This document shows, in pieces, positions 59,018 through 64,000 of a DNA stretch of 64,000 nt. Position 1 is the stretch's first letter. Each line of letters opens with the position of its first letter. Source of the stretch: Campylobacter sp. (lineage in GTDB: Bacteria > Campylobacterota > Campylobacteria > Campylobacterales > Campylobacteraceae); assembly GCF_019423325.1 (NCBI RefSeq), contig NZ_JAHZBQ010000001.1, positions 992,001 to 1,056,000 on the forward strand, written 5' to 3'. Both the position numbers and the translations under genes were made by a program. Below the pieces are notes generated by a model that made no database searches, had not been told where the DNA came from, and saw only the letters and a program-made list of their open reading frames with translations.

Positions 59018-59656
59018 CTACTCCTCGTCCTGCGTCTTCTCTCCGCCCGCCATGCAGCTTTGGAATATAAATTTATGCTCCTGCGGCAGCGCGTCATAAA
59101 TTTTACCCGCAAGCTCGCGGATCTCCCAAAGTGCCGCCTTGCTAGAGCGCAAAGCGAGGAAGTTTTGCAAGCTGCGTGCGTTTATGCTCCAGCTAAGCTC
59201 GCTCTTGTAGCACTCTGGCAGGCAGTATTTGGCGATATCAAGGCTGATTGGGCTTTGTAAGATTATACGCAGATTTTCAAGAGCCGCGATACTTGCGTTA
59301 TCGACCGCTTCGTTGCCGGTAAGCACTATGTATCGCGCGGCGTTTTCGAAATCCCCTTGCGCGAAGCTGTCCTCGCCGCGCAATTCTTTGAGAGTGTAGC
59401 GAGTGGATTTTACGCTAAGGCTTGCTAAGCGGTGGCGCGCCAGCTCCTGAAGCAGCGCGCGCGAAATACCGCTGATGTAGAAGTTGTAGTAGAGGTGTTC
59501 GAGCGTGCTTGAGTGCTTGAGCTGATTGCCTACGCGATCTATTAGCGCTAGGTCTTTGGCGCCGCCGCAATCGCCGCGCTCGAAGCTCTGCCAGCAGGTG
59601 CGGATCGCGTTTGAGCAAACCCAAAGCGGAGTGAAATTTAGAAGTTTGACTTGCAT
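59018..59656 (-). CDS. thyX: Flavin-dependent thymidylate synthase
   Basis: Makes dTMP from dUMP using FAD, NADPH and methylene-THF, replacing ThyA as in other Campylobacter. 212 residues. The ThyX motif RHRxxSxxxxSxRY appears as RHRLASLSVKSTRYTLKE, with the N-terminal FAD/dUMP residues and the C-terminal ELSWSINARSLQNFLALR. Length is normal. AAAGG precedes the ATG. Confidence 0.95.
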   Translation of the reverse strand: MQVKLLNFTPLWVCSNAIRTCWQSFERGDCGGAKDLALIDRVGNQLKHSSTLEHLYYNFYISGISRALLQELARHRLASLSVKSTRYTLKELRGEDSFAQGDFENAARYIVLTGNEAVDNASIAALENLRIILQSPISLDIAKYCLPECYKSELSWSINARSLQNFLALRSSKAALWEIRELAGKIYDALPQEHKFIFQSCMAGGEKTQDEE

Positions 59657-59755
59657 GTTTTGCCTTTGGTTTTAAAATCTTTGGATGATTTTAGCGTTTC
59701 GGGACTTAAAATTTAGCAGGGCTCGGCATTTGTATTTTAAAATTTACATTCATCA

Positions 59756-59787
59756 AATTTACCTTGCACCGAGATACAAGGTAAATT
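59756..59787. terminator. Perfect 11-bp stem-loop
   Basis: AATTTACCTTG and CAAGGTAAATT enclose a 10-base loop, in the spacer between thyX and the EexN-like lipoprotein gene. It could end transcription of the latter or form the 5' region of thyX mRNA. Confidence 0.5.
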
Positions 59788-59819
59788 AGAATGAACTTAA
59801 GTGTATGAGATAAGAGAAA

Positions 59820-59844
59820 TTTTAATATTGAAATAATATTAAAA
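59820..59844 (-). terminator. AT-rich 10-bp hairpin downstream of the EexN-like gene
   Basis: TTTTAATATT and AATATTAAAA with a 5-base loop (GAAAT), 50 bases after the lipoprotein stop. It is followed on the minus strand by TTTCTCTTATC. Confidence 0.4.
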
Positions 59845-59893
59845 TCTTATTTTTCCTCGAGAAAAACTTTTTATCCTCTAAGCCTACGATTTT

Positions 59894-60293
59894 TTACTTC
59901 TGCCCTCCAGTAAAATATTTTTTACGCTCATTAAATCTATATTCTTCTAACCCCTTACTTGCATTTTCACAATTCTTGTGCATTTTGCTTCCTTCCTCTA
60001 TCTTATCCCAATCGCAATTCTTTTCTACCTCTTTAGCTTCCTCTATATGCTTTTCATAATATTCTACCGTCATAACTTTTATATCATTAACTGATTCTTT
60101 GGCGTTCACGCAATTTTTATAGGAATTGCTTCCGTCTTTTAAAGTATTGAAATCACACTTCGCTAAAACCTCTTTGGCTTCGTCCAGATGCGCGTCGTAA
60201 TACTCCTTGGTCTTTACCTCGGTATCGTCACCGCAACCAACTAATAAAGCAGCTAACACCCCCCCCCCAGAGGAACATTTTAGGATTTTTCAT
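59894..60293 (-). pseudogene. EexN-family lipoprotein, phase-variable, OFF in this sequence
   Basis: From ATG 60293, six bases after AGGAG, the frame reads MKNPKMFLWGG and then shifts at a run of ten G. It would be in frame with nine or twelve G, giving MKNPKMFLWGGVLAALLVGC with a good lipobox (LVGC). The remaining body is intact. It has two tandem ~40-residue repeats of the EexN type: KEYYDAHLDEAKEVLAKC...NSYKNCVNA and VEYYEKHIEEAKEVEKNC...KMHKNCENA. EexN-type lipoproteins are named for plasmid entry exclusion. Alternative GTG start at 60259 has no ribosome site. Confidence 0.8.
60259..60268 (-). repeat. Homopolymeric G10 tract, contingency switch
   Basis: Ten C on the plus strand (ten G on the coding strand) within codons 9-12 of the lipoprotein gene. 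Long G/C runs inside 5' coding regions are the standard phase-variation device of Campylobacter. No other G or C run longer than about five was noticed in the window. Confidence 0.85.
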
Positions 60294-60460
60294 TTCATTC
60301 TCCTTGTTTGAAATTTATCGGTATTTTACTATCCGTTTACTTTAAAAATTTTGAATTACTGCCATTCTACCTGCGCGGTAAACAAATTTAACGAAGCTTT
60401 GATACCGCCCTTAAGCTACATTTCGCTAAGATTGCGGCTAAATTTTAAAAAAGGTGCAAA

Positions 60461-61810
60461 ATGAATGATAAATTTAGCAAAATCGGCTTCATCCTCGCAG
60501 TCGCGGGCAGCGCCGTAGGGCTCGGTAATGCGTGGAAATTCCCCACTTTAGTAGGCACCAACGGCGGCAGCGCATTTATCTTGCTATATCTTTTGCTGAC
60601 GCTTTTGGTTAGCTTCGTGATTTTTTTAGCCGAGATCGTCATAGGCAGGCTAAGCGAAAGTGATCCAGTGCGCGCGTTTGAAAAGCTCGCGCCCTCATAC
60701 AAAGGCGCATGGAAATACGCGGGATTTTTTATGATTAGTGCGCTTTTGATCTATGCTTTTTACAGCGTCGTAATGGGCTGGATCCTAAAATACGTGGTCT
60801 CAAGCGCTTTTTATCTGCCAAAAAGTATAGATGAAAGCGGCGCAGCGTTTAAAGCGCTTTTAGGCAGCGATTTTTTAAGCGTAGCGATGTGCTTTACTAT
60901 AACGTCGGCATTTTGCTTTTTCATCGTATCTAAAGGTGTCAAAAGCGGCATCGAGCGACTTAATGTCTGGATGATGCCTGCGCTATTTATTTTGCTGGTT
61001 TTGATGCTAATTTACGCCGCGAGTTTCGATGGATTCGGACGTAGCGCAAAATTCTTGCTAGTGCCAGATTTTTCCAAGCTTAATAAGGATAGTGTTCTTT
61101 CGGCGCTAGGACTTGCGTTTTTTACGCTTTCGCTTGGCGTTACTACGATTATAACCTATGCTGCAAGCCTGCCTGCGCGCACCAATATCCTAACCTCAAG
61201 CATAAATATCGTCTGCATTAATGTCCTAATCGGCGTGATGATGGGACTTATCGTCTTTACTTTCATCTTTGAATTCGGCGGCGATCCCAAAGCGCAAGGT
61301 CCTGGGCTAGTGTTTGTCTCGCTGGTGGTGCTTTTTTCAAAGCTCGGTGCGATCGGAAACATCCTAGCCTTTTTATTTTTTACCTCGCTGTTATTCGCGG
61401 CGATTACTTCTGCAATTTCGATGCTGGAGCCTGCGATTTATTATCTCGTAAACTCCCGCAAGCTAAGCCGCAAGCGCGCTTCACTTTTAGTTTTTGCCGT
61501 GACGTATGTTTTAGGGATATGCTGCATTTTGGGTTATTACGGGGGTACGAGCGAATATTTTAGCCTAGGTGGCAAGAGCTTTTTTGACGTGCTTGATTAC
61601 CTGACCTCGAATATCTTAATGCCTCTTAGCGGCATAATCGTGGCGTTTTTCGTAGGGTTCGTGATAAAAAAACGAGCCGTCGAAATTCTACTGCGCCCAT
61701 ATATGGGACGAATGGGCTTTAAGCTGTGGTATTTCGTGCTACTGCGCTTCGTGGCGCCAGTCGCGATCGTAGTGATAGCGCTCAATCAGCTAAAAATTTT
61801 AAATTTTTAA
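60461..61810 (+). CDS. Sodium:neurotransmitter (NSS/SNF) family symporter, copy 1
   Basis: 449-residue sodium-dependent transporter with a LeuT-type fold and 11-12 helices. The unwound first helix carries AVAGSAVGLGNAWKFPTLVG and NGGSAFILLYL. Further family marks are SKGVKSGIERLNVWMMP and FTLSLGVTTIITYAAS. The substrate is probably an amino acid but is not predictable from sequence. AAAAAGG precedes the ATG. A close paralogue follows 777 bases downstream with an almost identical N-terminus. Confidence 0.92.
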   Translation: MNDKFSKIGFILAVAGSAVGLGNAWKFPTLVGTNGGSAFILLYLLLTLLVSFVIFLAEIVIGRLSESDPVRAFEKLAPSYKGAWKYAGFFMISALLIYAFYSVVMGWILKYVVSSAFYLPKSIDESGAAFKALLGSDFLSVAMCFTITSAFCFFIVSKGVKSGIERLNVWMMPALFILLVLMLIYAASFDGFGRSAKFLLVPDFSKLNKDSVLSALGLAFFTLSLGVTTIITYAASLPARTNILTSSINIVCINVLIGVMMGLIVFTFIFEFGGDPKAQGPGLVFVSLVVLFSKLGAIGNILAFLFFTSLLFAAITSAISMLEPAIYYLVNSRKLSRKRASLLVFAVTYVLGICCILGYYGGTSEYFSLGGKSFFDVLDYLTSNILMPLSGIIVAFFVGFVIKKRAVEILLRPYMGRMGFKLWYFVLLRFVAPVAIVVIALNQLKILNF

Positions 61811-61884
61811 ATTTTGCAAAGCTGATGGACAACATGGATTTAAAATTTGGCGCTGAAGCAGCCTAAAAACGACGCGCCAAATTT

Positions 61885-62088
61885 CATAGCGAGTCTCGCG
61901 GCAATCCGTGAGCGGCCATGGCGGCTGTCAAAAATCGCGCCTGGAATTTGATGGCTAGATAAGAGCATGCGGCAACCGCAATCAGCCTTCGGCGTGACTG
62001 CGCTAATCCGCGCGGCAACCTGCGCAAGACCGCGGCAAAGACGCCTTAGCGCAGCCGCGTCTGATCACGCTGCGGAATTTTAAAATTC
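61885..62088. repeat. 204-bp direct repeat, copy A
   Basis: It starts CATAGCGAG and ends GAATTTTAAAATTC. It aligns with copy B over its full length without a gap, with about 14 substitutions by eye (~93 percent). It has no open frame kept in both copies that I trust, and inner inverted words such as TGCGCGG/CCGCGCG suggest a structured RNA or a mobile non-coding element. Confidence 0.85.
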
Positions 62089-62350
62089 TAAACCTAGACG
62101 GTCGGTGCGTAGCCGCCGCGATAGTTTATGACGTGGTCTATGCAATCTGCCGCAGAAGTGGCGCGTAAAATTTTGTGGTGACCCGCGCGACATCGCGCTT
62201 GGAATTTTAAAATTTAGCGCTAAAGCGACGCGCAAGCCCGCGATCCGTCTAATAGACGACCGATCCGTCAGAACAGCGCAGGGATCACATATTGCGGCTT
62301 GAAATTTTAAAATTTTACGCTCTGACGGCTCGGAGCGATAGGCAAAATTC

Positions 62351-62554
62351 CATAGCGAGCCTCACGGCGATCCGTGAGCGGCCATGGCGGCTGTCAAAAA
62401 TCGCGCTTGGAATTTTACGTCTAGATAGGAGCATGCGGCGACCGCAATCAGCCTTCGGCGTGACCGCGCTAACCTGCGCGGCAACCTGCGCAAGACCGCG
62501 GCAAAGACGCCTTAGCGCAGCCGCGTCTGATCACGCTATGGAATTTTAAAATTC
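62351..62554. repeat. 204-bp direct repeat, copy B
   Basis: Second copy, 466 bases after the first and ending 33 bases before the second symporter start, so it lies in that gene's promoter or leader region. Substitutions relative to copy A are scattered, with clusters at the GATGGCTAG/TACGTCTAG position and at the end (GCTGCGG/GCTATGG). Confidence 0.85.
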
Positions 62555-62587
62555 CGTAGCTTTAAAATTTAAAAAATCGGAGCGAAA

Positions 62588-63931
62588 ATGAACGATAAAT
62601 TTAGCAAAATCGGCTTCATACTTGCCGTCGCAGGCGGCGCGGTGGGGCTTGGCAACGCATGGAAATTCCCCACCCTCGTGGGTCAAAACGGCGGCAGCGC
62701 CTTCGTGCTTTTATACCTCGCGCTCACGCTGGGCGTGGGCTTTAGCATATTTCTAGCCGAGATGGCACTAGGCAGGCTAAGTGGGCGGGATCTGCCGAGC
62801 GCGTACGAGACGCTGGCGCCGCGCTGCGGGCGTAAATGGCGCGCGGGAGGCGTTTTCATCGCGGGCGGCATGCTGGTGCTGTCCTTTTACCTCGTCATCC
62901 TCGGCTGGGTGATCCGCTACATATTTTTGGGCTTTTCTCCGCTGCCTGCAACCGCCGAGGAAGCGGGCGCCGTATTTGACGATCTCATCTCGCATTCGCT
63001 AGCCACGAGCCTCGGCTTTTACGCACTTGCGCTCGTGCTGACGCTATCCGTCGTCGCGCGCGGCATCAAAAGCGGTATCGAGCGGCTCAACGTCGTGATG
63101 ATGCCGCTGCTTTTCGTGCTGCTGCTCGCGATGCTTGCGTATGCGTGCACGATGCAGGGCTTCGGCGCGGCGGCGAAATTTCTTTTTTACCCCGACTTCG
63201 GCAAAATCACCGTTAACTCCGTCCTCTCCGCGCTCGGGCTCGCGCTCTTTACCCTGTGCGTGGGCGTCGGCTGTATCGCGGCATACGCAGCGTCTCTTAG
63301 CGAGGGAGTGCGGCTCGTGCGAAGCTCGGTAAACATCGTATTTATCAACATCGCGATCGGGCTGATGATGGGGCTCATCGTCTTTACCTTCATCTTCGAA
63401 TTCCGCGCCGATCCCGCGCAGGGTGCGGGGCTTGTGTTCGTATCGCTCACTACGATGTTTGCAAAAATGGGGCTAGCGGGGCAGGTGCTTGAAGTCGCGT
63501 TTTTCGTCTCGCTCTTTTTCGCAGGGATCACGAGCGCTGTTTCTATGATCGAGCCTTTCGTCTTCTATCTCATCGGCAGGTTTAAAATTTCGCGCCTGCG
63601 CGCAGTTTGCATCTCGGGGTGCGTCATAGCGGTGCTAGGCGCATGCTCGCTGCTATCAATGCACGCGGATTATGCGAGCAGGTTTAAGCTTTTCGGCGCG
63701 AGCTTTTTTGACTGCTTGGACTTCGTAAGCTCAAACGTCATGCTGCCCCTCGGCGCGCTAACCTCGGCGATCTTCGTGGGCTTTGTGATGGATGCACAGC
63801 GTCTGCGCGGGCTTTTCGGCGCCGATATGGGCGAGCTCGGATTTAAAATTTGGTACTTTTCGCTGCGCTTCGTAGCGCCCGTCGCGATCGTGATCATAAT
63901 GGCAAATCTGCTGTTTTTCGGCGGGAAGTAG
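62588..63931 (+). CDS. Sodium:neurotransmitter (NSS/SNF) family symporter, copy 2
   Basis: 447-residue paralogue of the upstream symporter. The N-terminus (MNDKFSKIGFILAVAGGAVG and LGNAWKFPTLVG) is almost identical, while helices 3-6 are more diverged and the DNA is clearly more GC-rich. ARGIKSGIERLNVVMMP, the helix 8 region ALFTLCVGVGCIAAYAAS and the C-terminal FKIWYFSLRFVAPVAIV are conserved. Likely a different substrate. GGAGCG precedes the ATG. The gene is complete and ends 69 bases before the window edge. Confidence 0.92.
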   Translation: MNDKFSKIGFILAVAGGAVGLGNAWKFPTLVGQNGGSAFVLLYLALTLGVGFSIFLAEMALGRLSGRDLPSAYETLAPRCGRKWRAGGVFIAGGMLVLSFYLVILGWVIRYIFLGFSPLPATAEEAGAVFDDLISHSLATSLGFYALALVLTLSVVARGIKSGIERLNVVMMPLLFVLLLAMLAYACTMQGFGAAAKFLFYPDFGKITVNSVLSALGLALFTLCVGVGCIAAYAASLSEGVRLVRSSVNIVFINIAIGLMMGLIVFTFIFEFRADPAQGAGLVFVSLTTMFAKMGLAGQVLEVAFFVSLFFAGITSAVSMIEPFVFYLIGRFKISRLRAVCISGCVIAVLGACSLLSMHADYASRFKLFGASFFDCLDFVSSNVMLPLGALTSAIFVGFVMDAQRLRGLFGADMGELGFKIWYFSLRFVAPVAIVIIMANLLFFGGK

Positions 63932-64000
63932 GAAGCGAACGGAATAGATAGGAGCGAGCGAAATTTCACGCGATAAATCATGCGGCAGATTTGCGCGGCG

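Larger units (their letters stand above)
61811..62587. other. 777-base repeat-rich spacer between two symporter genes
   Basis: No supported gene. It contains two 204-bp copies of one element (61885-62088 and 62351-62554). The stretch between them has shorter echoes, for example CGCGCTTGGAATTTTA near 62205, and GATCCGT words. Each full copy ends in the palindrome GAATTTTAAAATTC. The GC-rich core and AT-rich ends differ from ordinary spacers here. Confidence 0.7.

Noticed and set aside
60259..60293. GTG at 60259 as the true start of the EexN-like lipoprotein
   Set aside because: It has no ribosome site and would give a signal peptide of only eight residues; the upstream ATG with AGGAG and a G-tract shift explains it better.
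62292..62549. 85-codon frame covering copy B of the 204-bp repeat
   Set aside because: The frame is Arg/Ala-rich, lacks a ribosome site and is not kept in copy A, so I treat the repeat as non-coding.

Overview
The window is a stretch of Campylobacter chromosome. The evidence is a complete N-linked protein glycosylation locus (PglF, E, D, C, A, B, J in the Campylobacter order) next to galE, plus Campylobacter-type atpE, ftsY, rny, thyX and tpiA genes and AAATTTA-rich spacers. Most genes look mid-40s in percent GC, which fits an oral species such as C. gracilis or a relative of C. showae better than C. jejuni. The species assignment is inference.

Layout. Bases 1-4450 are an AT-rich island of toxin/RTX-type debris: the end of a large gene cut by the left edge, two copies of a 100-bp repeat, an orphan RTX-like C-terminus, two membrane proteins, a short RTX-repeat protein and a broken gene. 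A tRNA-Leu(GAG) marks its right border. Bases 4.8-12.2 kb hold housekeeping genes on the minus strand (atpE, leuA, pssA, ftsH, prmA, hisA, hisH). Bases 12.1-30.4 kb are the minus-strand pgl locus. It runs from galE through a Wzx-type flippase, an FrhB-like Fe-S protein, a pyruvyltransferase-family protein, two PglH-like transferases and a GT2, then pglJ, pglB, pglA, pglC, pglD, pglE and pglF. hisH and hisA are translationally coupled to its end. No PglK ABC flippase is present; the Wzx protein sits where PglK would be.

Bases 30.4-37.4 kb carry a periplasmic-type ATP-dependent DNA ligase, a PolB-like exonuclease, fabI and a tpiA-pgk-gapA glycolysis block. Bases 37.4-47.4 kb mix a MliC-like lipoprotein, a barnase/barstar toxin-inhibitor pair behind a DedA gene, a SYLF protein, rny, a formyl-THF cyclo-ligase, a thioredoxin-like lipoprotein with two PglB sequons, ftsY and two uncharacterised genes. 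Bases 47.5-64 kb hold brnQ, radA with two paralogous membrane genes of very different base composition, three solute-binding-protein paralogues, ung, a DJ-1/PfpI protein, thyX, a phase-variable EexN-like lipoprotein (OFF here through a G10 tract) and two NSS-family symporters separated by a twin 204-bp repeat.

The most unusual signal is a set of in-frame, low-complexity, Asn/Ser/Ala-rich insertions in otherwise ordinary enzymes (PglB, HisH, a GT2, the FrhB-like protein, the exonuclease; looser versions in the barnase and a DUF1963-like protein). At DNA level the clearest of them are dense arrays of RAATTY (GAATTT, GAATTC, AAATTC, AAATTT). RAATTY is the site methylated by CtsM, whose methylation marks DNA for uptake in C. 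jejuni transformation. This suggests a DNA-level force spreading these segments through genes.
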